Positions 34,445 to 45,152 of a stretch of DNA of 64,000 nucleotides are shown piece by piece; position 1 is the stretch's first letter, and every line of letters starts with the position of its first letter. The translations under genes were made by a program, and so were the position numbers. Below the pieces are notes generated by a model. The model ran no database searches. It was not told the DNA's origin and saw only the letters and a program-made list of their open reading frames with translations. The DNA is from Fodinibacter sp963747405 (lineage in GTDB: Bacteria; Actinomycetota; Actinomycetes; Actinomycetales; Dermatophilaceae). The stretch lies in contig CAVVFG010000010.1 in NCBI GenBank assembly GCA_963747405.1, positions 62,001 through 126,000 of the forward strand, given 5' to 3'.

Positions 34445-36037
34445 ATGAGCACGACCGCACACCACGACCGTGGCGCGAACGCGCCCGACGAGGCCGAGGC
34501 CCGGCGCGGGTCCTTCTCGGGGAGACGAGTGTTCATCCTCGCCGCCATCGGGTCCGCGGTGGGCCTGGGCAACATCTGGCGGTTCCCCTACGTGGCGTAC
34601 GAGAACGGCGGCGGGGCGTTCGTCCTGCCCTACCTCGTCGCCCTGCTGACCGCGGGCATCCCGTTCCTGCTGCTCGAGTACGCCCTCGGGCACAAGTACC
34701 GGGGGTCTGCGCCCCTGTCCTTCGCGCGGCTGTCCCGGCGCACCGAGGGGCTCGGCTGGTGGCAGGTCGGGATCTGCTTCATGATCGCGGTCTACTACGC
34801 CGCGGTCGTCGCCTGGGCCCTCAGCTACACCGTCTTCTCGTTCTCCCAGGCGTGGGGCGAGGACCCCAACGCCTACTTCTTCGGAGAGTTCCTGCAGGCC
34901 GGGGATCCGGGGGTGACGCTGCAGTTCGTGCCGCACGTCCTGGCGCCGCTCGCCCTGGTGTGGCTGGCGCTCGTCGGCGTGCTGGCGCTCGGGGTCAGCC
35001 GCGGCGTCGGCGCCACCTCGGTCGTCTTCATCCCCGTGCTCATCGCGGCGTTCGCCTTCCTCGTCGTCCAGGCGCTGCGGCTGCCGGGCGCGGCGCAGGG
35101 ACTGGATGCGCTGTTCGCCCCGAACTGGTCGGCCCTGGGCGACCCTGCGGTGTGGGCCGCCGCCTACGGCCAGATCTTCTTCTCGCTGTCGATCGGCTTT
35201 GGCATCATGATCACGTACTCCTCCTACGTGCACCGGCGCACCGACATGTCCGGCTCGGCCCTCGTCGTCGGCCTGTCGAACTCCGGCTTCGAGCTGCTGG
35301 CCGGCATCGGTGTCTTCGCGGCGCTGGGCTTCATGGCACAGGCCGCCGGGGTGGGCGTCGGCGAGGTGGCGACGTCGGGGATCGGCCTGGCGTTCATCGC
35401 CTTCCCCACCATCGTCAACGAGGCGCCGGGAGGAGCGGCGTTGGGAGTGCTGTTCTTCGCGTCGCTCGTCATGGCCGGGTTCACCTCACTGGTCAGCGTG
35501 CTGGAGGTCGTCATCTCGGCCGTGCGCGACAAGTTCGAGACCAGCCGGCTGCGGGCGACGCTGCTCGTGACCGTTCCGTGCGCCCTGCTCAGCCTCGCCG
35601 GGTTCAGCACGACGAGCGGCATCTACGTCCTGGACATCCTCGACCACTTCGTCAACCGCTTCGGCATCCTGCTCGTGGCGGTTGTCAGCATGGTCGTGGT
35701 CGCGTGGGGGGTCCGGGCGCTGCCCCGGCTCAGGGACCACCTCAACCGTGGCGGGTCCGTGCCGATCGGGGCGTGGTGGATCGTGCTGGTCTCCACGGTC
35801 ACGCCGCTGGCGCTCGGGTTCGTCCTGGTCCGCGAGTTCTGGGCCGTTCTCCAGGAGCCCTACGAGGGCTACCCGCAGTGGATGCTCCTGCTGTTCGGCT
35901 GGGCGGCGGCCGCGCTGGTGGCCGTGGCGGGCTTCCTCGTCGCCCGCGTGCCATGGCGCCCCCAGACCCGGATGGACGTCGACGACCCACCAGGGGCCGG
36001 CGAGCCGGACCCAGCAGCGACACGGAGCCCCCGATGA
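34445..36037 (+). CDS. sodium-dependent NSS-family transporter (MetP-like)
   Basis: 530 aa with about 12 membrane segments, LeuT/SNF fold. The first helix AAIGSAVGLGNIWRFPYVAYENGGGAF carries the family sodium/substrate signature. The downstream 44-aa peptide is of the MetS type, so this is likely the methionine/alanine importer MetPS described in Corynebacterium; substrate is inferred. A GAGGGAGGG ribosome site precedes the ATG. It interrupts the hemL-phosphatase-ccs order seen in mycobacteria. Confidence 0.92.
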   Translation: MSTTAHHDRGANAPDEAEARRGSFSGRRVFILAAIGSAVGLGNIWRFPYVAYENGGGAFVLPYLVALLTAGIPFLLLEYALGHKYRGSAPLSFARLSRRTEGLGWWQVGICFMIAVYYAAVVAWALSYTVFSFSQAWGEDPNAYFFGEFLQAGDPGVTLQFVPHVLAPLALVWLALVGVLALGVSRGVGATSVVFIPVLIAAFAFLVVQALRLPGAAQGLDALFAPNWSALGDPAVWAAAYGQIFFSLSIGFGIMITYSSYVHRRTDMSGSALVVGLSNSGFELLAGIGVFAALGFMAQAAGVGVGEVATSGIGLAFIAFPTIVNEAPGGAALGVLFFASLVMAGFTSLVSVLEVVISAVRDKFETSRLRATLLVTVPCALLSLAGFSTTSGIYVLDILDHFVNRFGILLVAVVSMVVVAWGVRALPRLRDHLNRGGSVPIGAWWIVLVSTVTPLALGFVLVREFWAVLQEPYEGYPQWMLLLFGWAAAALVAVAGFLVARVPWRPQTRMDVDDPPGAGEPDPAATRSPR

Positions 36038-36168
36038 CCACCCCGGCCATCGTCATGATGGTCGTCGCCATGCTCGTGATCTGGGGCGGGTTGCTGCTGG
36101 CGCTGCTCCACCTCAGACAGGCCGACCGGCACGATGCCGTCGAGCAGGAGCTGCACCGCGACCTGTGA
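36034..36168 (+). CDS. MetS-type small subunit of the NSS transporter
   Basis: 44 aa, one membrane helix (TPAIVMMVVAMLVIWGGLLL) followed by a short charged tail. The family accompanies MetP-type transporters and is needed for transport in the Corynebacterium system. The ATG overlaps the transporter stop by 4 bases. Confidence 0.88.
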   Translation: MTTPAIVMMVVAMLVIWGGLLLALLHLRQADRHDAVEQELHRDL

Positions 36169-36215
36169 GCCGCCCGTGCGCCGGGACGCGTGCCTGAGCA
36201 CCCAGCGGGGTTTGC

Positions 36216-36221
36216 GACAAT
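36216..36221 (+). promoter_or_regulatory. -10 box of the phosphatase-ccs operon (leaderless)
   Basis: GACAAT with a 7-base spacer to ATG 36229, the probable start of the operon running to DUF4229. Confidence 0.4.
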
Positions 36222-36228
36222 CAGGCGC

Positions 36229-36909
36229 ATGACGTCGTCCCCCGAGGCCGGTGGCCCTGGCCCCGGTGACCCGCAGCGCACCGTCGTGCACCTGCTGCGC
36301 CACGGCGAGGTGCACAACCCGCACCGCCTCCTCTACGGGCGGATGCCGGGCTACCACCTCTCCGGGCTCGGCCGCCGGATGGCCGACCTCGCGGCCGAGC
36401 ACCTCGGCGACCACGACATCACCCACCTGGTGTCCAGCCCGCTGGAGCGGGCCCAGGAGACCGCCGCCCCCATCGCCGACGCCCACGGCCTCGAGGTCAC
36501 CCTCGACGCCGGGGTCATCGAGGCCGAGAACTACTTCGAGGGGCTGCCGGTCGCCGGCGGGCGCGGCATCCTGAAGCATCCGCGGCTCTACCCGAAGATG
36601 CTCAACCCGTTCCGGCCCTCGTGGGGCGAGCCCTACACCGACCTCGTCGAGCGGATGCGCCGGGCGATCGTCGACGCGCGAACGGCAGCCCGGGGCCACG
36701 AGGCGGTCATCGTCAGCCACCAGGCGCCGATCTGGCTGATCCGGCTGGCCACCGAGGGTCGGCCCCTGTGGCACAACCCGGCCGGCCGCGAGTGCTCGCT
36801 GGCGTCGCTGACCTCGTTCACCTTCCTCGACGACGAGCTGCTCTCGCTCAGCTACAGCGAGCCGGCCGCGTCGCTGCTCGACCAGGCCCAGCCCGGGGCT
36901 GGCGCATGA
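36229..36909 (+). CDS. histidine phosphatase family protein
   Basis: 226 aa phosphoglycerate-mutase-like enzyme: LLRHGEVHNP with Arg24, His25 and Glu27, LSGLGRRMADLA, SSPLERAQETA and the second His in VIVSHQAPIWLI. The substrate is unknown; the same gene stands at the head of the cytochrome c maturation cluster in mycobacteria. ATGA overlap with the next gene. Confidence 0.9.
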   Translation: MTSSPEAGGPGPGDPQRTVVHLLRHGEVHNPHRLLYGRMPGYHLSGLGRRMADLAAEHLGDHDITHLVSSPLERAQETAAPIADAHGLEVTLDAGVIEAENYFEGLPVAGGRGILKHPRLYPKMLNPFRPSWGEPYTDLVERMRRAIVDARTAARGHEAVIVSHQAPIWLIRLATEGRPLWHNPAGRECSLASLTSFTFLDDELLSLSYSEPAASLLDQAQPGAGA

Positions 36910-37511
36910 CGCTTCGGGCCACCGCACAGGGTGCCGTGGGGGTTCTTGCGGCTGGTGTGCTCCTCCTCGGCGCCACCGGCTGCACCCAGGACCCCAACTC
37001 CGTGGCCGCGCAGGCCAAGGCCGGCGACCAGAAGGGCTACGTCTCCGGCGACGGCGCGGTCGAGACCATCCCTGCGGCCCAGCGCGGCGAGCCGGTCGAG
37101 CTGACCGGCGAGCTGCTCGACGGCACCGCGTGGGACATCGCCTCGACCCGCGGCACGGTGCTCGTGCTCAACGTGTGGGGCTCGTGGTGCGCCCCCTGCG
37201 TCGCGGAGGCGCCGGCCCTTCAGAAGACGTGGGCCGAGCTGCAGGCCGACCGGGCTCCGGTGCAGTTCATGGGCATCGACTTCCGCGAGGACCCCGCCCG
37301 CGGGGCCGCCTTCGCCAGGAAGGCCGGCATCACCTACCCCAGCCTGAGCGACGAGTCCGGGGTCGCCATCCTGGCCCTGCAGGGCAAGGCGCCGACGGTG
37401 CCCACGACCCTCGTGCTCGACACCGAGGGGCGGATCGCCGCCCGGGTCAACGGCCCCGTCACCGCCAGCACCCTGCGTGGCCTCGTCGACGACGTCGTCG
37501 ACGAGTCGTGA
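36906..37511 (+). CDS. TlpA/ResA-type thiol-disulfide oxidoreductase lipoprotein
   Basis: 201 aa. The signal peptide ends in a lipobox with Cys26 (LGATGC). The thioredoxin fold has NVWGSWCAPC (Cys95, Cys98) and VPTTLVLD as the cis-Pro loop. Such proteins reduce the apocytochrome c heme-binding cysteines outside the membrane, taking electrons from CcdA, which is encoded next (GTGA overlap). Confidence 0.92.
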   Translation: MTLRATAQGAVGVLAAGVLLLGATGCTQDPNSVAAQAKAGDQKGYVSGDGAVETIPAAQRGEPVELTGELLDGTAWDIASTRGTVLVLNVWGSWCAPCVAEAPALQKTWAELQADRAPVQFMGIDFREDPARGAAFARKAGITYPSLSDESGVAILALQGKAPTVPTTLVLDTEGRIAARVNGPVTASTLRGLVDDVVDES

Positions 37512-38277
37512 CCCCGGCTGCCGCCCCCGTGGCCGTGCTCGCCGCCGGCGACACGGTCGTCTCAGGCGCGCTGCCCCTCGCGGTGCTGGTCGCCGCCTTC
37601 GCCGGTCTGGTCTCCTTCGCCAGCCCCTGCGTGCTGCCGCTGGTGCCCGGCTTCCTCGGCTACGTGACCGGGCTCACCGGCGAGCCACTGGCCGACAAGC
37701 GCCGCAGCACGACGGTGACGGGCGCTCTGCTGTTCGTCATCGGGTTCACGGCCGTCTTCGTGCTCGGCTCGATCTTCGTCACCACCGCCGGCCGGGCTCT
37801 CGTCGAGCACCGCGCGCTGCTGCTGCGCCTGGGCGGGGTGGTCGTCATCGTCATGGGCCTGGTCTTCCTCGGCATGGGGAGCCAGCGCGAGGCGAAGATC
37901 TCGTGGCGCCCCAGGGCCGGCCTGGCCGGTGCGCCGCTGCTGGGCGCGGTCTTCGCGCTGGGCTGGGCTCCCTGCACCGGCCCCACCCTCGCCGCCGTGC
38001 TCGTGCTGGCGAGCACCAGCATCGACCCGCAGCTGTGGCGCGGCGTCGTGCTCGCCGTGGCCTACGGGCTGGGACTGGGCCTGCCCTTCATCCTCATCGC
38101 GGCCGGGCTCGACCGGGCCGGGCGCGTGTCGGGGTGGCTGCGGCGCCATCAGCGCACGATCCAGCGCGTCGGTGGAGGCCTGCTCGTGCTCGTCGGCCTA
38201 CTCATGCTCACCGGGGTCTGGGAGGACCTCAACAGGTGGCTGCAGACCGAGCTCGTCAGCGGGTTCCGGGTGCCGGT

Positions 38278-38281
<4 letters not shown>
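37508..38281 (+). CDS. ccdA: cytochrome c biogenesis protein CcdA
   Basis: 257 aa, six membrane segments. Paired redox motifs FASPCVLPLVPGFLGYV (first helix) and GWAPCTGPTLAAV (fourth) carry the cysteines that pass reducing power across the membrane to the TlpA-like protein. Overlaps both neighbours by 4 bases. Confidence 0.94.
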
Positions 38282-39839
<1,558 letters not shown>

Positions 39840-39843
<4 letters not shown>

Positions 39844-40835
39844 CCGACCAGTCCCTCGCCCAGCTGTCCAACCTGGCGATCTACTCCGCCATGGTCGTGC
39901 TCACCCTGGCGATGCTCGCGGATGCCGTGTACCTCGCCCGCCTCGTGCCCGCCCGCGAGGCGGACCGCGAGACCGTCCGCGAGCGCGAGCGCGAGCTCGT
40001 GCCCGCCGGAGCGGTGGAGGGGGGCGACCCGGCATCCGCGAGCCCCGGCGCGGTGGGAGGCACCGGCCGCGACACCGAGCCGCTCGCCGCCCGCAAGGCG
40101 GCCGGCATCGGCTGGACCCTCACCCTCCTCGGCACCGTGCTCGTCGTCGCGGGGGTGGTGCTGCGCGCCCTCGAGGTGCACCGCTGGCCGCTGGGCAACA
40201 TGTACGAGTTCGCCATCTTCGGGGCGATGTTCGTGCTGCTGGCGTTCTGCGGCTGGTCGACGCGCCGCGACCTGCGCTGGCTGGGGCTGTTCGTCGTCAC
40301 CCCGGTGCTGCTCAACCTCGGGCTGGCCATCACGGTCTGGTACACCGATGCGTCCGAGCTGATGCCGTCGCTGCGGTCGGTCTGGCTGGCCATCCACGTC
40401 ACCGTGGCGACCCTGTCGGTGGCGGTGTTCACCATCGGCTTCTCGCTCGGCGTCATGTACCTGGTCCAGGACCGGCTGGAGTCGGCCCCCGAGCGCCGGC
40501 GCAGCTTCATGGACCGGCTGCCCGACGCCCGCGCGCTGGAGCGGCTCACGTATGCCGTCCACATCGTCGCCTTCCCGCTGTGGACCTTCACCGTGATCGC
40601 CGGTGCCATCTGGGCCCGCCAGGCGTGGGGGTCGTACTGGAACTGGGACCCCAAGGAGGTGTGGAGCTTCGTCATCTGGGTGGTCTACGCCGCCTACCTG
40701 CATGCCCGGGCCACGACCGGCTGGAAGCGCCAGAACGCCGTCTGGATCGCGCTCGTCGGCTACGGCTGCGTCATCATGAACTTCGCCGTCGTCAACGTCT
40801 TCTTCGTCGGCCAGCACTCCTACTCGGGACTCTGA
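39840..40835 (+). CDS. c-type cytochrome synthase CcsA (CcsB-annotated)
   Basis: 331 aa, about eight membrane segments. The heme-handling WWD-type motif reads GSYWNWDPKEVWSFVIW, flanked by conserved His residues (LAIHVTVA, VHIVAFPLW). A charged cytoplasmic insert of about 40 residues follows the first helix. It completes the system II set tlpA-ccdA-resB-ccsA. Confidence 0.94.
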
Positions 40836-40842
40836 TCGCATC

Positions 40843-41136
40843 ATGCTCCGCTACAGCCTGCTCCGCCTGCTCGTCTTCCTCGGCTGCCTCAGCCTGCTCT
40901 GGCTGCTCGGCCTGCGCGATCGCGCCCAGCTGCCCTACCTCGTGCTCGGCGCCGCCCTGCTGTCCGCGGCGATCTCGTACTTCGCGCTGCGCCGGTTCCG
41001 CGAGGACTACTCGGCCGAGCTCGCCCGCCGGATCGAGGCCCGGTCGGCGGCGAAGAAGGGAGCGGTCCCGGCCCGCTCGGCCGACGAGGAGGCCGAGGAT
41101 GCCGAGGTGTCGGGCGACGAGGGCACCTTCCGCTGA
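40843..41136 (+). CDS. DUF4229 domain membrane protein
   Basis: 97 aa, two membrane helices (LLRLLVFLGCLSLLWLLG; LPYLVLGAALLSAAISYFAL) and a charged tail. Follows ccsA by 7 bases in the same operon, a common actinobacterial position; its role is unknown, perhaps in cytochrome c assembly. Confidence 0.85.
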   Translation: MLRYSLLRLLVFLGCLSLLWLLGLRDRAQLPYLVLGAALLSAAISYFALRRFREDYSAELARRIEARSAAKKGAVPARSADEEAEDAEVSGDEGTFR

Positions 41137-41190
41137 GGGCTGCCCCGGTCTCCGGCTCCTGGTGTCGGGGGCTGCTCCTATCCTGAGCCG

Positions 41191-41388
41191 GTGGACCTGG
41201 AGCTCTCCGGCGAGGTGTGGTTCTGGCGGGGGCCGGCGCCGCACCACTTTCGTGTCCGTCCCCGACGAGCTGTGCGGTGCCATCGGGTCGGCGTCGTCGC
41301 TGGTCACCTACGGCTGGGGGATGGTCCCGGTGACCGTGCGGCTGGGCGCCAGCGATTGGTGTCGGTCGGCCTGACGATCGACGTGTGA
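41191..41388 (+). pseudogene. broken DUF1905 gene (frameshift and internal deletion)
   Basis: Frame 1 begins like DUF1905 (DLELSGEVWFWRGPAPHHF, 41191-41250). The continuation (FVSVPDELCGAIGSASSLV, TYGWGMVPVTVRLGASDW) is in another frame, explained by one extra T in the TTT at 41248-41250. Near 41354-41362 the middle of the domain is missing and the reading returns to frame 1 for a normal-looking end, VSVGLTIDV. DUF1905 proteins are usually near 90-100 aa; here about 30 residues are lost. A TATCCT -10 box (41179-41184) still stands 6 bases before the GTG. Confidence 0.82.
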
Positions 41389-41470
41389 GGGCCCGGGTGG
41401 CGACAATGGTGGGCCCGGGTGGGGGGCCGGTGGCCCGGTGCGGGTTCCGGTGCGTGGGGGAAGAGCACGG

Positions 41471-42709
41471 ATGACGCTCGGGCGGCCCGATAGCCGGCGC
41501 TGGTGGGGCACGCCGCTGGCGGCGGTACTGCTGGCACCGGTGCTGCTGGCACCGGTGCTGCTGGCGGCGGCGTGCGACCCGTCGTCACCCGCGGACGGGC
41601 GGGCCTCGCACCCGGCTCGGCTGGCCACCACCGAGGTGGCGCTGCCCGCGGGTGACGAGCCGGTGGTCGTCGCGCGGTGGGGAGCGGACCTGCTGGTGGG
41701 GTCGCGGGCCCCGGAGGGTGCCGCCTCGCGGCCGCGGCTGACCGTGCTCGAGGCCGGCGGGGGCTCGCGCGAGGTCGAGGTGAGCCCGGTGTCGCCGACG
41801 GCCTTCCAGGCCCGGTGGCTGGTGGCCGCCCCCCGGGGCGCGGCGGTCGACCTCGTGGGCGGGGCTCCGGCCGGGGCCCACTCCAACACCCGGTGGAGCA
41901 CCTGGCGTGGGGATGCGTCCGGGGTGCGCGAGCTGCCGCAGCCGTTCGCCACCTTCGGGGGGTGGGGCGCCGGCGCCCTGGTCTCGCTCGTGCAGACCCC
42001 GGCCGCCCCGGTCATCGTCGGGTCGTGGGAGAGCGGGGGCGCCGGACTCGACATCGCGCTCTGGCATCCGGAGGGGGAACGCTGGGTGCGTTCCTCCTCG
42101 GCCGGCACCGCGTTGGCCAGCACCGCCACGGCGCTGGTGTCGGCCCGCGGCGCGACCGCCGACGGCGACGGCGTGCTCGTCGCCGGGTCGGTGACCGTGC
42201 TCGGCACGGGCAGCGTCGCCCAGCGTCCCGCGGTGTGGCGGTCACCGGGGCCCTCGGGGCCCTGGACCCGTATCGACCTGCCCGGTCAGGGGTCGCTCGG
42301 AGAGGCGCACGCGGCATCCTGCGATCCCGTGGGGTTGTGCACGGTGGTGGGTGTCGTCGACGGCCTGCTGCGCGGCTGGTCCCTCGGCCGCGATGGCACG
42401 GCGGCCCTGCTCGGGCTGCCGGGCATGGCCGTCGCTGAGCACGACCTGCTCACCGCCCCACTGCTGAGCGGTGGCGCGCCGACCGTGCTGCTCGCGTCCG
42501 GCGGCGTGCTGCAGGTGCTCACGGTCACCGGCGCAGTGCCTGGGGGCGGCGCGCCCGCGGTGGGGGCCAGCGAGGGACCCGACGGCACCCGGCAGCGGAG
42601 CGGGCCGCCCGCGCGGCTGGTGCGCTCGGCGGCGCGCACGGCATCGGGCGACTTCGTCGTGCTCGAGGACCCGGCCGGCACGGCGCGCCTCGTGCGGATC
42701 CCCGGCTGA
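41471..42709 (+). CDS. putative secreted lipoprotein, possible beta-propeller
   Basis: 412 aa. The signal peptide carries a duplicated LLAPVLLAPVLLA and ends in the lipobox LAAAC. The rest is a run of strand-like segments with repeated WxxP..G.W, VGSW and AVWRSPGPSGPWTRI patterns recalling sialidase/BNR-type propeller repeats. The function is unknown. ATG 41471 is chosen over the GTG at 41438 because it gives a compact signal peptide. Confidence 0.7.
   Translation: MTLGRPDSRRWWGTPLAAVLLAPVLLAPVLLAAACDPSSPADGRASHPARLATTEVALPAGDEPVVVARWGADLLVGSRAPEGAASRPRLTVLEAGGGSREVEVSPVSPTAFQARWLVAAPRGAAVDLVGGAPAGAHSNTRWSTWRGDASGVRELPQPFATFGGWGAGALVSLVQTPAAPVIVGSWESGGAGLDIALWHPEGERWVRSSSAGTALASTATALVSARGATADGDGVLVAGSVTVLGTGSVAQRPAVWRSPGPSGPWTRIDLPGQGSLGEAHAASCDPVGLCTVVGVVDGLLRGWSLGRDGTAALLGLPGMAVAEHDLLTAPLLSGGAPTVLLASGGVLQVLTVTGAVPGGGAPAVGASEGPDGTRQRSGPPARLVRSAARTASGDFVVLEDPAGTARLVRIPG
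41527..41556 (+). repeat. 15-base tandem duplication in the signal peptide
   Basis: CTGCTGGCACCGGTG occurs twice in tandem and a third partial copy follows. It duplicates LLAPV in the hydrophobic core, likely by slippage. Confidence 0.85.
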
Positions 42710-42742
42710 CGGAGCTCACGGCATCCGCCTGCCGCCTCCATC

Positions 42743-42766
42743 GACGTCAGGGCTGCCCCTGATGTC
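42743..42766. terminator. hairpin between convergent lipoprotein gene and menA
   Basis: GACGTCAGGG (42743-42752) pairs with CCCTGATGTC (42757-42766), 9 of 10 positions, with a 4-base loop. Confidence 0.65.
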
Positions 42767-42786
42767 GCGGGAGGAGAGCGCGGGGG

Positions 42787-43671
42787 TCAGCCCAGCGCGA
42801 CGCCGACGACCACGCCGACCGCGACGAGCACGGCGTAGGCGATGTCGTAGAGCCCCGTCGCAGCCAGCACGGGCACCAGGCCGCGACCGGTGGTGCCGGC
42901 CACCACGATGCGCACCGCCGTGACCGCGAGGGGCAGGGCGAGCAGCCCGAGCAGCACCACCGGCTCCCAGAGGGCCATGCCGCCCAGCGCCACCACCGAC
43001 ACCCCCACCAGGGCGACGTACAGCTGCCGCGTGCGCCGGTCGCCGAGCCGCACGGCCAGGGTGCGCTTGCCGTGCTCGGTGTCGGTGGGGATGTCGCGCA
43101 GGTTGTTGGCCACGAGGATGGCCGAGGCGACCGCCCCCACGCCGACGGCGCCGATCAGGCCGAACCAGGTGACGGCATCCGCCTGCGTGTACTGGGTACC
43201 GAGCGTGGCCACCAGCCCGAAGAACACGAAGACGTAGAGCTCGCCCAGGCCCCGGTAGCCGTAGGGGTTGTCGCCACCGGTGTAGCGCCAGGCGGCGAGC
43301 ACGGCCAACGCCCCGAGCGGCAGCATCAGCCACGCCCCCGACAGGGCCACCAGGGCCAGGCCCACGACGCCCGCGGAGGCGAACGACAGCAGCGCGGCCA
43401 GCTTGACGTTGCCCGGCGCCGCGAGCCGCTGGCCGACGAGCCGCACCGGGCCGACCCGGGCCTCATCGGTACCCCGGATGCCGTCGGAGTAGTCGTTGGC
43501 GTAGTTCACCCCCACCTGCAGGGCGAGGGCGACGACGAGCGCCAGGATGGCGAGGGCGGCGTCGGCGCGGCCCTCGAGGTGCGCCGCGGCGGTTCCGAGC
43601 ACGACGGGGGCGACCGCGGCGGGCAGGGTGCGCGGGCGGGCGCCCGCCACCCACTGGGAGAGGGAGGCCAT
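42787..43671 (-). CDS. menA: 1,4-dihydroxy-2-naphthoate polyprenyltransferase
   Basis: 294 aa UbiA-family membrane enzyme with about eight to nine helices that attaches the isoprenoid chain to DHNA. The first Asp-rich motif is NYANDYSDGIRGTD (residues 56-69), the second NNLRDIPTDTEHGKRTLA. Minus-strand group menA, PLDc_N gene, menE and UBP zinc-finger gene: transcription runs from the zinc-finger gene towards menA. Confidence 0.95.
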   Translation of the reverse strand: MASLSQWVAGARPRTLPAAVAPVVLGTAAAHLEGRADAALAILALVVALALQVGVNYANDYSDGIRGTDEARVGPVRLVGQRLAAPGNVKLAALLSFASAGVVGLALVALSGAWLMLPLGALAVLAAWRYTGGDNPYGYRGLGELYVFVFFGLVATLGTQYTQADAVTWFGLIGAVGVGAVASAILVANNLRDIPTDTEHGKRTLAVRLGDRRTRQLYVALVGVSVVALGGMALWEPVVLLGLLALPLAVTAVRIVVAGTTGRGLVPVLAATGLYDIAYAVLVAVGVVVGVALG

Positions 43672-43678
43672 GGAGGAG

Positions 43679-43966
43679 TCAGATGCCTTTGAGGAAGTCG
43701 GGGTCGTCGTCGGGACCGAGCGGGCGTCGGTCCGGGCCGCGACCGCCGTTGGGGCCGCGCACCCGGCCCCCCGACGGCGGGGCGCCCCGGCGCGGTCGTC
43801 CGCCGAGCAGCCAGGCGACCGGCCCGACCACGGGGAGGAGGAGCACGATCATCACCCAGGCGACCTTGGGCAGGTTGCGCATGTCCGCCTCGTCGGTGGT
43901 GATTGCGTCGATGACGCAGTAGACCGTCAGCGCGAGGCTGAGCAGGGCCGGGACGTAGCGGAGCAC
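43679..43966 (-). CDS. PLDc_N domain membrane protein
   Basis: 95 aa. Two membrane helices (VPALLSLALTVYCVIDAI; LPKVAWVMIVLLLPVVGPVAW) of the phospholipase D nuclease N-terminal type, then a Pro/Gly/Arg-rich tail ending DDDPDFLKGI. No nuclease domain. Lies between menE and menA, as a similar gene does in other actinobacteria; function unknown. Confidence 0.85.
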   Translation of the reverse strand: MLRYVPALLSLALTVYCVIDAITTDEADMRNLPKVAWVMIVLLLPVVGPVAWLLGGRPRRGAPPSGGRVRGPNGGRGPDRRPLGPDDDPDFLKGI

Positions 43967-43973
43967 ACCGCAA

Positions 43974-45152
43974 TCATCCCATGGTGAACAAGGCGCTCAC
44001 TGCACGGCGGTCGGGCTTCCCTGGCCCGCGCAGTGGCACCCGCGGGGCCGTGAGCGCACGCCGGGGGAGGGCGTGGTCGGGCAGGATGCCGCGTAGGTGG
44101 GCCCGCAGCTCGCCGGCGGACAGCCCCTGGCGCACCGCGCCGGGCTCGAGCACGACCAGGGCGCACACCGCCTCGCCCCACTCGGGGTCGTCGCTGCCGA
44201 CGACGACGACCTCCGCCACACCCGGCACGTGGTCGACGATGGCCTCCTCCACCAGGCGCGGCGCCACCTTGAGGCCGCCGGTGTTGATGAGGTCGTCGAC
44301 CCGGCCGTCGACCCGCAGCCGGGCCCGGGCGTCGGTGTGGCCGACGTCGTCGGTGCGGAACCAGCGCTGCCCGTCGTCGTCGACGCCGAAGGCCGCGGCG
44401 GTGAGGTCGGGCCGGCCGAGGTAGCCGTGCGCCAGGGTCGCACCCCCGAGGTGGATGCGCCCCTCGTCGTCGAAGGCGATCTCGGTGCAGGGCAACGGTG
44501 TCCCGTCGTACACGCATCCGCCGGCTGTCTCGCTCATGCCGTAGGTGGCCACCACCCGCACGCCCGCCCGCTCGGCGCGCCGCCGCAGCCGCGGCGAGAT
44601 GGCGGCACCCCCGACGAGCACGGCGTCGAGGGCACCCAGCGACTCCGAGCCCCCCGGGTGGTCGAGCAGCCGGACCAGCTGGGTGGGCACCAGGGCCGTG
44701 TAGCGCCGCAGCCGGCGGTCGAGCCGTGCCGCCGCGGCCACGAAGGCGGCCGGGAGGAAGCCGTCGGCGAGGTCCATGGCGACCGGGGTGGTGCCGGCGT
44801 CCAGCGAGCGCAGCAGCACCTGCAGGCCGGCGACGTGGTGGGCGGGCAGCGCGAGCAGCCACTGCCCCGGCCCGCCGAGCCGCTCGTGCGTGGCGCGGTT
44901 GCTGGTCACCAGGGCCCCGGTCGTGAGCAGCGCCCGCTTGGGAGTGCCGGTCGACCCGGACGTGCCGACCACCACCGCGAGGCCGTCGGGCAGCTCGGCC
45001 GGGTCGTGGGCCGGCACTGCGAGGGCCGGGCCGGAGGCGGCGTGGGGGAGCACCGGGGCGTCGCCCGCCAGCGCCGCCGCCAGGCTCGGCAGGACGGTGA
45101 GGGATGCCGGCCCGAGCGGCACGGCGAGCGGCCGTGGCGACGGCGACGGCAT
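43974..45152 (-). CDS. menE: o-succinylbenzoate-CoA ligase
   Basis: 392 aa, a short member of the AMP-forming acyl-CoA synthetase family. P-loop VGTSGSTGTPK at residues 62-72, LPAHHVAGLQ, ATYGMSETAGG, the hinge region WFRTDDVGHTD...DLINTGGLKVAP, and a C-terminal PGKPDRRAV Lys. The small size is usual for actinobacterial MenE. Starts on the last base of the upstream zinc-finger gene stop (TGATG). Confidence 0.92.
   Translation of the reverse strand: MPSPSPRPLAVPLGPASLTVLPSLAAALAGDAPVLPHAASGPALAVPAHDPAELPDGLAVVVGTSGSTGTPKRALLTTGALVTSNRATHERLGGPGQWLLALPAHHVAGLQVLLRSLDAGTTPVAMDLADGFLPAAFVAAAARLDRRLRRYTALVPTQLVRLLDHPGGSESLGALDAVLVGGAAISPRLRRRAERAGVRVVATYGMSETAGGCVYDGTPLPCTEIAFDDEGRIHLGGATLAHGYLGRPDLTAAAFGVDDDGQRWFRTDDVGHTDARARLRVDGRVDDLINTGGLKVAPRLVEEAIVDHVPGVAEVVVVGSDDPEWGEAVCALVVLEPGAVRQGLSAGELRAHLRGILPDHALPRRALTAPRVPLRGPGKPDRRAVSALFTMG

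Noticed and set aside
41191..41388. Intact 65-residue small protein
   Set aside because: Only its first 20 and last 9 residues look like DUF1905; the middle of the domain is in another frame, so the open frame is an accident of a decayed gene.
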